Source: an uncultured Flavobacteriaceae bacterium
GTDB lineage: Bacteria > Bacteroidota > Bacteroidia > Flavobacteriales > Flavobacteriaceae
Length of the DNA stretch: 64,000 nt
Direction: 5' to 3'
Assembly (NCBI GenBank): GCA_947500585.1
Contig: CANMSN010000003.1
Location: 1 to 64,000, forward strand
Shown here: positions 55,317-64,000 of the stretch, piece after piece
Position numbering within the stretch: the first letter of the stretch is position 1
How the letters are laid out: the number at the start of each line of letters is the position of its first letter
Made by a program: the position numbers and the translations under genes
Notes under the pieces: generated by a model
The model's database searches: none
Told to the model about the DNA's origin: nothing
What the model saw: only the letters and a program-made list of their open reading frames with translations

Positions 55317-56963
55317 TTACCCAAACTCCAATGAAGTGAATTCAAAATCTGTTCCATTAAACAAGCCTTTATCGCTTAGTTTTAATGATGGAATAACTAA
55401 TAGTGCCATAAAAGACAAAGTCATGTAAGGCGCATGCAAAGTAGAACCTAATTGTTTTGCCATCTTATCTAGTTTAGCATAATCAGCTCCAATAGTTTCT
55501 CCATCTTTATCACTCATAATACCTGCAACTGGAAGCGAAACTATTTTTTCTTCTGAATTAGAAACCGCACAGATTCCACCTTTATTTTCAATGATTAGAT
55601 TTACAGCCTTACATATAGCTTCATCTGAAACACCAACAGCAATTATATTATGTGAATCATGACCAACCGAACTAGCAATAGCACCTTCTTTTAAACCGAA
55701 ATTCTTAATAAAGGCAATAGCAGGCTTTTGATCTTGGTATCTATTAACAACTGTCATTTTTAAGATATCTGTTTCGGTATTTGAAACTAGATTTCCATTG
55801 TCAATTTTTGCTTTTTCAATTAATTCATTGGTTACCAATTGCCCTTCCAAAGCTTCAATAACTCTTATTCTTTTTGCGGATGACGCTATCTTGAAATCTG
55901 AAATATCTTTTTTATTACAATTGAAATTATTTAGGTTTTCAAATGCAATAGTTTCTATTAATGATTGCCCTTTATCAAATACCAATTCGCCATTAATATA
56001 CGTTTGAATCGTTTTAAAGGCTTTTAAATCTTCTACAACTATAAAATCTGCAAAATCGTCAACTTGTAATAAACCTACATCTAAATTATAGTGCTTAACT
56101 GGATTAATACATGCCATTTGCAACACTTTAAACACATCCATTCCTTTTGCAACGGCTCTTGCACATAGTTGATTAATATGACCTAATATTAAATCGTCTG
56201 GATGTTTATCATCACTACAAAACATCATCATTTCAAAATGTTCAGGAAGTAAATCAATTAGTGCTTCAAAATTTTTAGCAGCACTCCCCTCTCGGATTAA
56301 AATTTTCATGCCTTTTTGAAGTTTCTCTAAGGCTTCCTCATACGTAAAGCATTCGTGATCTGTTGAGATTCCAGCTCGTATATATTTTAAAATATCTTTT
56401 CCTCTTAGCCCAGGCGCATGACCATCAACTGGTTTGTTATAATATTTTGCCCAAGCAATTTTTTTCATTACTTCTTCGTCATCAAATAAAACACCTGGAT
56501 AATTCATCATTTCTGCCAAATACTTAATATCGGGATTTCCAAGTAATGTTTTAATACCATCAGAATCAATAACTGCACCAGCAGACTCGAAAGTAGTAGC
56601 AGGAACACATGATGGTGCACCAAAATTGAACTTAAACGGTACTTGTTTTCCATTTTCAATCATAAACTCTACACCGGTAACGCCTAATACATTAGCAATT
56701 TCATGTGGATCTGAAACCGTAGATACCGTTCCGTGCTTAACGGCTAATCGAGCAAACTCACTAGGCACTAACATAGAGCTTTCGATATGAATATGGGCAT
56801 CGACAAAGCCTGGAAGTATGTAATGATTTACATTGTGTTCTTTTTCAACAATAGATGTAATTCTGCCATTTTCAACGGTGATTTCACCTTTAAAAATATG
56901 CTTGTTTTGTATGTCTACTATTTGGCCTCGTATTTTCAATCCTTTATATAGTTTGTGAGACAC
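55317..56963 (-). CDS. ade: adenine deaminase, with GTG start inside a repeat
   Basis: 548-aa amidohydrolase converting adenine to hypoxanthine. Segments: [23 protein letters not shown] near residues 47-69 (metal HxH), [10 protein letters not shown] near 85, DDKHPDDL near 250. C-terminal [12 protein letters not shown] near 430 is also conserved. The start codon appears as GTG (56961-56963) and is part of a dispersed CACTTCGACT repeat; an in-frame stop lies nine codons earlier and there is no early Met, so the repeat seems to provide the start. Confidence 0.92.
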   Translation of the reverse strand: MSHKLYKGLKIRGQIVDIQNKHIFKGEITVENGRITSIVEKEHNVNHYILPGFVDAHIHIESSMLVPSEFARLAVKHGTVSTVSDPHEIANVLGVTGVEFMIENGKQVPFKFNFGAPSCVPATTFESAGAVIDSDGIKTLLGNPDIKYLAEMMNYPGVLFDDEEVMKKIAWAKYYNKPVDGHAPGLRGKDILKYIRAGISTDHECFTYEEALEKLQKGMKILIREGSAAKNFEALIDLLPEHFEMMMFCSDDKHPDDLILGHINQLCARAVAKGMDVFKVLQMACINPVKHYNLDVGLLQVDDFADFIVVEDLKAFKTIQTYINGELVFDKGQSLIETIAFENLNNFNCNKKDISDFKIASSAKRIRVIEALEGQLVTNELIEKAKIDNGNLVSNTETDILKMTVVNRYQDQKPAIAFIKNFGLKEGAIASSVGHDSHNIIAVGVSDEAICKAVNLIIENKGGICAVSNSEEKIVSLPVAGIMSDKDGETIGADYAKLDKMAKQLGSTLHAPYMTLSFMALLVIPSLKLSDKGLFNGTDFEFTSLEFG

Positions 56964-57007
56964 TTCGACTAACTTCGGCTCCGCTCAGCACAAGTCGCTC
57001 AGTGTGA
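56961..57007. repeat. dispersed repeat at the 5' end of the adenine deaminase gene
   Basis: CACTTCGACTAACTTCGGCT continues into CCGCTCAGCACAAGTCGCTCAGTG. Related to 42026-42060. Its first three bases form the GTG start of the adenine deaminase gene on the minus strand. Confidence 0.65.
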
Positions 57008-57012
57008 CAACA

Positions 57013-58326
57013 TTATTTTAATTCTATTTTTAAAATTTGTTTTGTGTTTTCTGTTACTCGAAATCTGTTATCTGCTCTTCTACCTATCACCCAAACAATA
57101 GCATCATTAGAACATAATAACCAGGTGTTTTCTTTTTCTAAAAGTGAGAATTTTTCGTCTTTAAAATACTTACTCAACTTCTTTTTACCCGTCATCCCTA
57201 AAGGATAAAACACATCGCCTTCTTGTTTTTTTCTTAATACTAAAGGAAACTTTAATTTGTCTTGATCAACATATATTTTCTGCTGATTTGACTCTGAAAT
57301 CGCATCTGCTTCATCAAAAAAAAGAACTCCAAATGGTGTTTCTTTTTTTATTTCATTCTCAGAGATTGTAATTATATCATGGTCTTCAGAAGAGATTGTA
57401 CTTAATAACAATTGATCTCTATTTTTTATAAGTCGGTGTGTACTGGATAAGACTTGTTTTCCAGTTTCAGCATCTAATAAATCAACCATATCATTCCACT
57501 CCGTAAAGCCAAAACTTTTAAAAACTTCAAATAAATAGGCCTTTGGATTATTTACTTTCTTGAATTCTGAAATTTTGAACGCTATATGCGCTTCATCCAT
57601 AGTTGTTATGGCGCGCTTTAAAACCGCATTTGTGCTTTCTTTAACAATATCTGCGGTATCGTTTAAATTATCTATGGTGTTTTGAAAACTTTGTAATAAA
57701 CTTGGATTGATTTCCTTTAGAATCGGCACAACGTCATGTCGTAGTTTGTTTCGTAAATATTTAACTGATTTATTACTGCTATCGTCTCGCCATTTAATAT
57801 TATTTTCTTTGGCAAACGCTTCAATTTGTTCACTTGAAAACGGTAATAACGGGCGTACAAGTTTTCCATTTATTTCTGGAATACCTGTTAAGCCTTCCAA
57901 CCCTGTACCACGAGTAAAATTGATTAAAAACGTTTCCAGATTATCATCAGCATGGTGTGCTGTTAAAATATAATCGAATTGTAATTGCTCAGCGAGTTCT
58001 GTAAACCAATCATAGCGTAATGCTCTTGCTGTCATTTGAATGGAACGTTTGTTCTCTTTTGCGTAAGCTTCTGTATCAAATCGTTGTGTAAATACTTCAA
58101 TATTTAAATCTTCGGCGAGTTCCACTACAAAATCTTCATCGGCATCGCTTTCGTCGCCTCGTAAATTAAAATTGCAATGTGCTAAAGATATATTTAACTG
58201 TAATTGATGACATAAAAGGGTTAACACCACACTATCAATACCTCCAGAAATGGCAATGAGGAGTTTGCTTTCGGTTAAAAACTGAAGTTTATTTTTAATA
58301 TGCTTTTGGAAATTAGATATAGTCAT
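57013..58326 (-). CDS. tilS: tRNA(Ile)-lysidine synthetase
   Basis: 437-aa essential enzyme that modifies C34 of tRNA-Ile(CAU) to lysidine. PP-loop motif SGGIDS at residues 27-32, NFNLRGDESDADE near 53-65, TAHHADDNLETFLINFTRGTGLEGL near 120-144. The full-length C-terminal domain with GMTGKKKLSKYFKDEK and IVWVIGRRADNRFRV is present. Confidence 0.95.
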   Translation of the reverse strand: MTISNFQKHIKNKLQFLTESKLLIAISGGIDSVVLTLLCHQLQLNISLAHCNFNLRGDESDADEDFVVELAEDLNIEVFTQRFDTEAYAKENKRSIQMTARALRYDWFTELAEQLQFDYILTAHHADDNLETFLINFTRGTGLEGLTGIPEINGKLVRPLLPFSSEQIEAFAKENNIKWRDDSSNKSVKYLRNKLRHDVVPILKEINPSLLQSFQNTIDNLNDTADIVKESTNAVLKRAITTMDEAHIAFKISEFKKVNNPKAYLFEVFKSFGFTEWNDMVDLLDAETGKQVLSSTHRLIKNRDQLLLSTISSEDHDIITISENEIKKETPFGVLFFDEADAISESNQQKIYVDQDKLKFPLVLRKKQEGDVFYPLGMTGKKKLSKYFKDEKFSLLEKENTWLLCSNDAIVWVIGRRADNRFRVTENTKQILKIELK

Positions 58327-58346
58327 TAGTTAAAAGTCACAAGGCA

Positions 58347-58700
58347 TTAGTTGGCTAGTTTACTTATTAGCGAATTAAGCATTTTTTCTACTTCTTTTGA
58401 TAACGAATTAATTTCATCGAGCGCTGATTCATCGACAAAACTCAAATTTAAAGCAACTTGCAATTGAGTTTGCATTTCATACAAAGAACCTCTAGCTATG
58501 TTTAAAAATCGAATATAATCTTTGGTATAATTTCTACCATAACCCTCGGCAATGTTTGAAGGAACAGAAACAGAACTTCTTTTTATTTGGGAAGTTAACC
58601 CAAATTTTTCATTATCAGGAAATAGCTTAGAAATTTTATATACTAAAGTTACTATATCCATGGATTTTTGCCAAACAATTAAATCTCTATAACTATTCAT
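58347..58700 (-). CDS. four-helix bundle (rRNA IVS-associated type) protein
   Basis: 117-aa helical protein of the family often found inside 23S rRNA intervening sequences (S23/IVP). The start YRDLIVWQKSMDIVTLVYKI, then FGLTSQIKRSSVSVPSNIAEGYGR near residues 35-58, is the signature. Here it is a free-standing gene between tilS and pabB, not in an rRNA. The family's function is uncertain. Confidence 0.92.
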   Translation of the reverse strand: MNSYRDLIVWQKSMDIVTLVYKISKLFPDNEKFGLTSQIKRSSVSVPSNIAEGYGRNYTKDYIRFLNIARGSLYEMQTQLQVALNLSFVDESALDEINSLSKEVEKMLNSLISKLAN

Positions 58701-58776
58701 ATTATAAACTTACAACTTTAATATCTATTTTTTTAACTAGCCTCTTTTGCCTTAAACCTTCTGCCTTTCAACTTAA

Positions 58777-60069
58777 TTAATTCTCTAAAACCTCCCTCAT
58801 AGCTTTAGCCTTAACCAAACACTCCTCGTATTCTTTTAATGGATTACTTTTGGCAGTTATGGCTCCACCAACCGAATAGGACACGTATTTCTTGGTTGCG
58901 TTATATAAAATGCTTCTTATCACAACATTAAAATCGAAATTGTTTTCTGGTGAAAAATAACCAACGGCTCCAGAATATAAACCACGTTTGGTTTCTTCTA
59001 AGGCTTCGATAATTTTCATTGCTGAAATTTTTGGTGCCCCCGTCATACTGCCCATGGGAAAAGTACTTTTAATAATATCTACAGGGTGTGTGTTTTCTTC
59101 TACTGTTGATTTTACCGTAGAAATCATTTGATGTACTTGATCAAACGTGTAAATTTTACATAATTCTTCAACCTTTACACTGCCTTTAAGTGCTGTTTTA
59201 GATAAATCATTACGTACCAAATCTACAATCATGATGTTTTCACTACGCTCTTTTTCGTCATTTAATAAATTGGCTTTAAGCTGTTCATCTTCCCTTAAAT
59301 CATCTGAACGTCTTGCAGTCCCCTTTATAGGCTGTGAAATAACCGACTGAGCTTCCTTTTTTAAATAGCGTTCTGGCGACGCACAAAGCACATAGTTATC
59401 ATACATTTTTATGAACGAAGCAAATGGTGGTTTTGAAATCGTATTGAGTTTGGTATAGGTTTCTAAAGGGTTTATGGTGGTGTTTTCAGCATAAAATTCC
59501 TGACAAAAATTAGCTTCATAAATATCGCCGCGGTGAATATGTTCTAATACACTATTTATTTTTTCAAAATAGTCATCTTTGTGTATTTGGAGTTTGATTT
59601 TGATATTGTTTGACGGATTGCCACGTCGTGCCTCCTCGCAATGACGAATGGCTTTTAAATCGTCTTCTAACTCATCATCTACATAATTTAAATATTGAAT
59701 TTCAACAGTATCTCCCTTAAGTAAAAAGAGTTTTTTAGGCTGAAAAAAGTATAAATCAGGAAATTCTAACGCATCAAAATTATGAGATTGTAAATCTTCA
59801 ACATCGTTTTTTAAATCGTAAGTTAAATAGCCAAAAACCCAATCGTTTGCATTAGTTTGATACTCTTTTAGTTTTTCAAAACCTTCATAATAGTCGGTTT
59901 TAATACCAGTAAAAGCATCAACAGCTAAAACAGCATCATAACTAGCGTATTTCTGCTTATAATTATTAGAATCTAACCAAACTACGTCATCAAATTGTTG
60001 CGCCCAAATGAGAATTTGATTCTTAAATTTTTCGATATCCTCGAAAGTATGAATATATTTTGTCCTCAA
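58777..60069 (-). CDS. pabB: aminodeoxychorismate synthase component I, with repeat insertion
   Basis: 430-aa chorismate-utilising enzyme producing 4-amino-4-deoxychorismate for folate. C-terminal catalytic segments: QPIKGTARR near 255, [32 protein letters not shown] near 340-357, [12 protein letters not shown] near 363. The start codon reads TTG, with no nearby ATG. Residues about 141-155 ([14 protein letters not shown]) are encoded by an in-frame dispersed palindromic repeat also found at the moeB end; these lie in a loop region before the catalytic half, so function may survive. Confidence 0.93.
   Translation of the reverse strand: MRTKYIHTFEDIEKFKNQILIWAQQFDDVVWLDSNNYKQKYASYDAVLAVDAFTGIKTDYYEGFEKLKEYQTNANDWVFGYLTYDLKNDVEDLQSHNFDALEFPDLYFFQPKKLFLLKGDTVEIQYLNYVDDELEDDLKAIRHCEEARRGNPSNNIKIKLQIHKDDYFEKINSVLEHIHRGDIYEANFCQEFYAENTTINPLETYTKLNTISKPPFASFIKMYDNYVLCASPERYLKKEAQSVISQPIKGTARRSDDLREDEQLKANLLNDEKERSENIMIVDLVRNDLSKTALKGSVKVEELCKIYTFDQVHQMISTVKSTVEENTHPVDIIKSTFPMGSMTGAPKISAMKIIEALEETKRGLYSGAVGYFSPENNFDFNVVIRSILYNATKKYVSYSVGGAITAKSNPLKEYEECLVKAKAMREVLEN
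59614..59650. repeat. palindromic repeat inserted in frame in pabB
   Basis: GGATTGCCACGTCGTGCCTC followed by CTCGCAATGACGAATGG, a typical Bacteroidota dispersed repeat (CCTCGCAATGAC shared with 25328-25339). It is translated in pabB as [14 protein letters not shown] without breaking the frame. Confidence 0.8.
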
Positions 60070-60149
60070 TTAAAAGTATTAAAGAGCAAAGTTACTTAGA
60101 ATACTTAAAAAATTAAGACTTTTGTACATTAGTTTAAATATTCAAATGC

Positions 60150-61040
60150 ATGTACACTTTAGAAAATGATATCCTTAAAATAACCGTAAACCAAATTGGC
60201 GCAGAACTTTGTAAAATTAAGTCTGTTAAACATCTCACCGATTTTATGTGGGATGCAAATCCTGAAGTTTGGGGAAGCTTTGCGCCTAACTTATTTCCTA
60301 TTATTGGCGCCTTAAAAGAAGACACTTACACTTTTGAAAACCAAAAATATACGCTACCAAAACATGGTCTTATTAGAAATAATAAAGATGTGAAACTATT
60401 AGAACAAACCCCACATAGTTTAACTTTTGGCTTAAGCTATTCTGAAGATTCACTAAAAATTTATCCGTTTAAATTTCAGTTTGCTATCACATATACCTTA
60501 AACGATAATGGTATTGACGTATTACACACCATTAAAAATTTAGATGATAAAACTATGTATTTCTCGGTTGGCGGACATCCTGCTTTTAAATGTCCTGTTT
60601 TTGAAAATGAAAATTATGACGATTATACTTTAGAATTTGAACATGTTGAAAACTCTAAAACACATCTCATTAATATGAAAAATGGGCTTATTTCATCCAA
60701 TACCAAACCCATCTTTAATGATACAAAAACCCTTAAATTGACACATGAATTATTTAACGCAGATGCACTTATTTTCAAAGATTTAAAATCCAAAAAAATA
60801 ACACTTAAGAGTAATAAAAACGGCGAGATACTAACCGTTAGTTATCAAGATTTTGAGTATTTAGGCATTTGGGCAAAACCAAACGGAAACTATGTTTGTA
60901 TAGAACCTTGGCTTGGTATTGCCGATAGCGAAACTACCAACCAAAACTTAAAAGACAAGGAAGGCATTTTAAAACTCGACCCCAATAAAACATTTAAAGC
61001 CGCCTATACTATTGAAATACATAACAGCCATTTAGCCTAG
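60150..61040 (+). CDS. aldose 1-epimerase family protein (LacX-like)
   Basis: 296 aa, galactose-mutarotase-like beta-sandwich. FPIIGALKEDTYTFENQKYTLPKHGLIRN near residues 50-78 contains the conserved HG, FSVGGHPAFKCP near 140-151 has the active-site His, and EPWLGIADSE near 252-261 has the catalytic Glu. LacX-like members lack a defined substrate. Divergent from pabB with an 80-bp spacer. Confidence 0.9.
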   Translation: MYTLENDILKITVNQIGAELCKIKSVKHLTDFMWDANPEVWGSFAPNLFPIIGALKEDTYTFENQKYTLPKHGLIRNNKDVKLLEQTPHSLTFGLSYSEDSLKIYPFKFQFAITYTLNDNGIDVLHTIKNLDDKTMYFSVGGHPAFKCPVFENENYDDYTLEFEHVENSKTHLINMKNGLISSNTKPIFNDTKTLKLTHELFNADALIFKDLKSKKITLKSNKNGEILTVSYQDFEYLGIWAKPNGNYVCIEPWLGIADSETTNQNLKDKEGILKLDPNKTFKAAYTIEIHNSHLA

Positions 61041-61081
61041 ATAGAATTTTAAGCTTAACTTTGCCAGCTAAATAGCACGTT

Positions 61082-62434
61082 TTGACTTTTGAAGATTTAA
61101 ATTTAAACACACCGCTTTACAACGCCTTATCCGATTTAGGCTTTACAACACCTACGCCCATTCAAGCTGAGGCTTTTAATGTTGTGGCTTCTGGTAAAGA
61201 TATGGTTGGTATTGCACAAACAGGTACAGGAAAAACCTTTGCCTATATGTTGCCCATTTTAAAAAACTTACCGTTTTCAATGCAAGAAAACCCGAGAGTT
61301 TTAGTTTTAGTGCCAACACGTGAGTTGGTTGTGCAGGTAGTTGATGAAATTGAAAAGCTTTCAAAGTATATAAACAATCGTGTATTGGGAGTTTATGGTG
61401 GCACCAATATTAATACCCAAAAACAAGCCATTGCTGAAGGTATCGATATTTTAGTAGCCACACCAGGTAGACTTTACGATCTAGCATTAACCCATGTTTT
61501 AAAACTAAAATCCATACAAAAATTGGTGATTGATGAAGTAGATGTCATGCTCGATTTGGGCTTCAGGCATCAGCTGATTAATATTTTTGACATCCTTCCT
61601 GCTAAGCGCCAAAACATCATGTTTTCGGCAACCATGACGCAAGATGTTAATTTACTAATTAACGATTTCTTTAAAAGCCCAGAGCAGGTTTCTATTGCGG
61701 TTTCTGGTACACCGCTTGAAAATATTTCACAAACGCGTTTTAATGTTCCTAACTTTTACACCAAAGTCAATCTTTTAACACATCTGCTACAGGATACCGA
61801 AACTTTTAATAGGGTTTTAATTTTTGTGGCTTACAAAAAAATGGCCGATCGGTTGTTTGATAAATTAGATGAACGCTTTCATGATGAGTTATGTGTCATA
61901 CACTCTAACAAAACACAGAATTACAGACTGCGAAGCATTGAACAGTTTAGAGCTGGCGAAAACCGCATATTAGTGGCTACCGACGTGATGGCACGCGGAC
62001 TGGATATTGATAATGTAAGCCATGTTATTAATTTTGATACGCCTGATTTTCCTGAAAATTATATGCATCGTATTGGTAGAACAGGTCGTGCGGAACGTAA
62101 AGGCGAATCTATTGTGTTTTCCACAGAAAAAGAACAAGATGCTATTGATCGTATTGAAGATTTAATGCAGATGAACATTCCGTTATTAGAACTTCCTGAA
62201 ACTGTTGAAATTTCTAAAGAACTTCTTGAAGAAGAACGCCCTCAAATAAAAGAGCGTAACAACCCTATAAAACGCAAGGACGAAGATGCACCAGGGCCAG
62301 CATTTCATGAAAAATCTGAAAAGAACGCTAAAGAAAATTTAGGCGGCTCTTATAAATTTAAAATTGCTGCCAAATATAAAAAGCCAAAAACTAGAGGCGA
62401 TAAAAATTATAATAAGCGGAATAAAAGGAAATAG
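61082..62434 (+). CDS. DEAD-box RNA helicase (motif II DEVD)
   Basis: 450-aa ATP-dependent RNA helicase. Q motif TTPTPIQAEAF near residues 21-31, Walker A AQTGTGKT near 45, PTRELV near 79, motif II reads DEVD rather than DEAD (VIDEVDVMLDLGF near 155), SAT near 183, HRIGRTGR near 322. A lysine-rich C-terminal tail (about 380-450) may bind RNA. The start is a TTG codon (61082); no ATG lies upstream in frame. Likely ribosome assembly or RNA turnover. Confidence 0.92.
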   Translation: MTFEDLNLNTPLYNALSDLGFTTPTPIQAEAFNVVASGKDMVGIAQTGTGKTFAYMLPILKNLPFSMQENPRVLVLVPTRELVVQVVDEIEKLSKYINNRVLGVYGGTNINTQKQAIAEGIDILVATPGRLYDLALTHVLKLKSIQKLVIDEVDVMLDLGFRHQLINIFDILPAKRQNIMFSATMTQDVNLLINDFFKSPEQVSIAVSGTPLENISQTRFNVPNFYTKVNLLTHLLQDTETFNRVLIFVAYKKMADRLFDKLDERFHDELCVIHSNKTQNYRLRSIEQFRAGENRILVATDVMARGLDIDNVSHVINFDTPDFPENYMHRIGRTGRAERKGESIVFSTEKEQDAIDRIEDLMQMNIPLLELPETVEISKELLEEERPQIKERNNPIKRKDEDAPGPAFHEKSEKNAKENLGGSYKFKIAAKYKKPKTRGDKNYNKRNKRK

Positions 62435-62694
62435 ATTTTAGTATTCAGTCGCAATTTGCCGTTAGTTACGTTTTCAGTAATCGTATTTTAGTTAATTTGG
62501 TTTTTGTCCTTTTTAGTGGATTCCTGTCATAGTTTATCTTGAGTGTTAGTCGAAAGGCAAGAATGACAAACCACCCAAAACTCGAGATTTCTGGGAAAAC
62601 CATATTTATTATTTAAGTATTTAACACTTAAAAACACATATATTTCTTACTTTTACTTAGTCACTATTAACAAGTTTCATTATAAATATTACGA

Positions 62695-64000
62695 ATGTCT
62701 GATTACGATTTTTCTACTTTAAGCCCATTAGATTTTGAAAAATTAGCCTGTGATTTAATGAATGTTTATTTTAATTATGAGATAGGTCAATTTCAAACAT
62801 TCAAAGCTGGTAGAGATAAAGGCATAGACTTGTTATTTTCAACACCAAAGAATGATTATGAAATAATAGCTCAAGTAAAACATTATGTTAAATCCCCATA
62901 TTCTAAATTTATATACGATTTAAAAAATATTGAAAAGGATAAAGTATTTCAGCTCAAACCAAATACGTATTTAATAATCACATCACTAGAATTAAGTCAT
63001 CAAAATAAATCAGAAATAAAAAAAATTTTTGAACCATACATCACTTCTTTGGATTATATTTTTGGTAGAGAGGATTTAAATAAATTAATAAGAAATAATA
63101 AGACCGTTGAAGAGAAACATTACAAACTCTGGTTTTCAAGTTCTATTATTCTAAATAAACTATTAAGTTATAAATTTAAGGGAAGGAGAAACGAATTTAC
63201 AAATAATGTTTTAAAAAAGAAGTTTAGGTTATTCGTTATAACTAATGATTTTTTTAAAGCTAAACTAAGTTTACAAAAAAATAGATTTATAATTTTAACA
63301 GGCGAACCTGGAGTTGGTAAGAGTACATTGTCAGACATGATAATCTATGACTTTATTAAACAAGATTATCAATTAAATATTATTTATGATGATATCAAGG
63401 AAATTGAAATCAATTTATTAGATGACGATTCGAAACAGCTATTTTATTTTGATGACTTTCTAGGGCATACTCAAGAGGAAATTAATAAATCAAAGTCTGC
63501 AGAAAATGCATTGATAAGAATTACTAGTAGAATTGAAAATCTAGAAAATAAATTTTTAATTCTAAATACAAGAAAATTCATACTAACTTCTTTCTTAGAA
63601 GATTCTGAAAGATTCAGAAAATTCAACCCTTTAAGATCTGAAACTAAAATTGAATTAGTTTCTTATTCATATTCTACTAAAAGGAGAATGCTTGAAAATC
63701 ATATTCTTGAGTCTAATTTGAATGAAAACCAAATAAAAACAATAAAATCCTTAGCTCATCAAATATGCTCACATCAAAATTTTACACCTAGACTAATTGA
63801 ATTTTTCACAGATTCTGAAGTATTAAAACTAAATTTAGATGATTACGAAAGCTTTATTTTAAATAATCTAAAGAATCCAAAAGAAATATGGAATCATGCA
63901 TATTCATACCAAATAACTGATTATGATAGATTCTTCTTGAATACCCTTTTTAGTTTAAAAGGAGAAGACACAATACAAAGACTAGAAAAAGCTTATAATA
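62695..64000 (+). CDS. Mrr-type nuclease/STAND ATPase protein, cut by the window edge
   Basis: 435 codons are visible, starting ATGTCTGATTACGAT, and the frame stays open to the window end. Residues about 1-130 look like a restriction-endonuclease fold of the Mrr kind: GRDKGIDLLF (D45) followed by QVK (Q60, K62), the PD-(D/E)XK pattern. A P-loop ATPase follows with Walker A GEPGVGKS at residues 203-210 and a Walker-B-like LFYFDDF (D253, D254), typical of the STAND class (nSTAND3). The combination is seen in Avs-type anti-phage proteins and related defence genes. The C-terminal sensor part is beyond the edge, so the class is unresolved. Confidence 0.78.
   Translation, partial: MSDYDFSTLSPLDFEKLACDLMNVYFNYEIGQFQTFKAGRDKGIDLLFSTPKNDYEIIAQVKHYVKSPYSKFIYDLKNIEKDKVFQLKPNTYLIITSLELSHQNKSEIKKIFEPYITSLDYIFGREDLNKLIRNNKTVEEKHYKLWFSSSIILNKLLSYKFKGRRNEFTNNVLKKKFRLFVITNDFFKAKLSLQKNRFIILTGEPGVGKSTLSDMIIYDFIKQDYQLNIIYDDIKEIEINLLDDDSKQLFYFDDFLGHTQEEINKSKSAENALIRITSRIENLENKFLILNTRKFILTSFLEDSERFRKFNPLRSETKIELVSYSYSTKRRMLENHILESNLNENQIKTIKSLAHQICSHQNFTPRLIEFFTDSEVLKLNLDDYESFILNNLKNPKEIWNHAYSYQITDYDRFFLNTLFSLKGEDTIQRLEKAYN

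Noticed and set aside
62615-62640. TTAAGT-N7-ACTTAA inverted repeat upstream of the STAND gene
   Set aside because: It resembles the nitrate-type operator, but the arms are separated by 7 nt rather than 6, and the downstream gene has no nitrogen link.

Overview
The window looks like a chromosomal segment of a marine-type member of the Flavobacteriaceae (Bacteroidota). The evidence is very AT-rich DNA, many short 'MKK...C' lipoprotein signals, TAnnTTTG promoter elements of the Bacteroidota type, weak ribosome binding sites, and gene families typical of the group. I saw no tRNA, rRNA, CRISPR array, transposase or integrase.

Layout. 1-8.4 kb: an orphan protein, a secreted GH26-like glycosidase, a 5-oxoprolinase operon (pxpA-pxpB-pxpC) with an Nramp-related transporter and a DUF2891 lipoprotein, then two paralogous membrane proteins. 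8.5-10 kb: a ComM/YifB ATPase. 10.2-20.7 kb (minus strand): nitrate acquisition (outer-membrane porin, NrtABCD-type ABC transporter), a redox cluster (pentaheme cytochrome c, FAD/2Fe-2S reductase, ferric-reductase-like cytochrome b, DUF3365 c-heme lipoprotein, globin), and an FNR-like regulator with four cysteines. 20.9-27.9 kb (plus strand): molybdenum cofactor genes moeA, modE-like, a TSUP transporter, mobA, moaD, moeB, moaE, moaCB, moaA. 27.9-34.3 kb: three paralogous IPT/kelch-like lipoproteins lying between moaA and a second, diverged copy of the last 264 bp of moaA. 34.4-47.5 kb: assimilatory nitrate reduction, with a rubredoxin-tailed SiR-like protein, a nitrate reductase fused to a flavin domain, a NarX/NarL-like two-component pair, DUF4202, NirD and NirB. 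47.6-54.2 kb: other molybdoenzymes (FdhF/YdeP-like oxidoreductase; MocA, XdhC and an isoquinoline 1-oxidoreductase-type pair). 54.3-62.4 kb: housekeeping genes (YheT hydrolase, adenine deaminase, tilS, four-helix protein, pabB, aldose epimerase, DEAD helicase). From 62.7 kb to the edge: the start of an Mrr-nuclease/STAND ATPase protein resembling anti-phage Avs systems.

How it fits together: nitrate is imported through the porin and Nrt transporter, reduced by the molybdopterin nitrate reductase and by NirBD to ammonium, and the adjacent moa/moe/mob genes make the cofactor. The strongest new observation is regulatory. A 16-bp palindrome, TAMGTRnnnnTACTTA, is present at nrtA, the globin gene, the FNR-like gene (twice), the nitrate reductase, the narL-like gene and nirB. 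Its distance from the nearest TAnnTTTG element falls on multiples of 10 bp. A near-perfect ModE operator overlaps the moeA promoter. The second notable system is a possible transmembrane electron conduit from NADH to periplasmic hemes, built from a split NOX/ferric-reductase-like pair inside the nitrate cluster.
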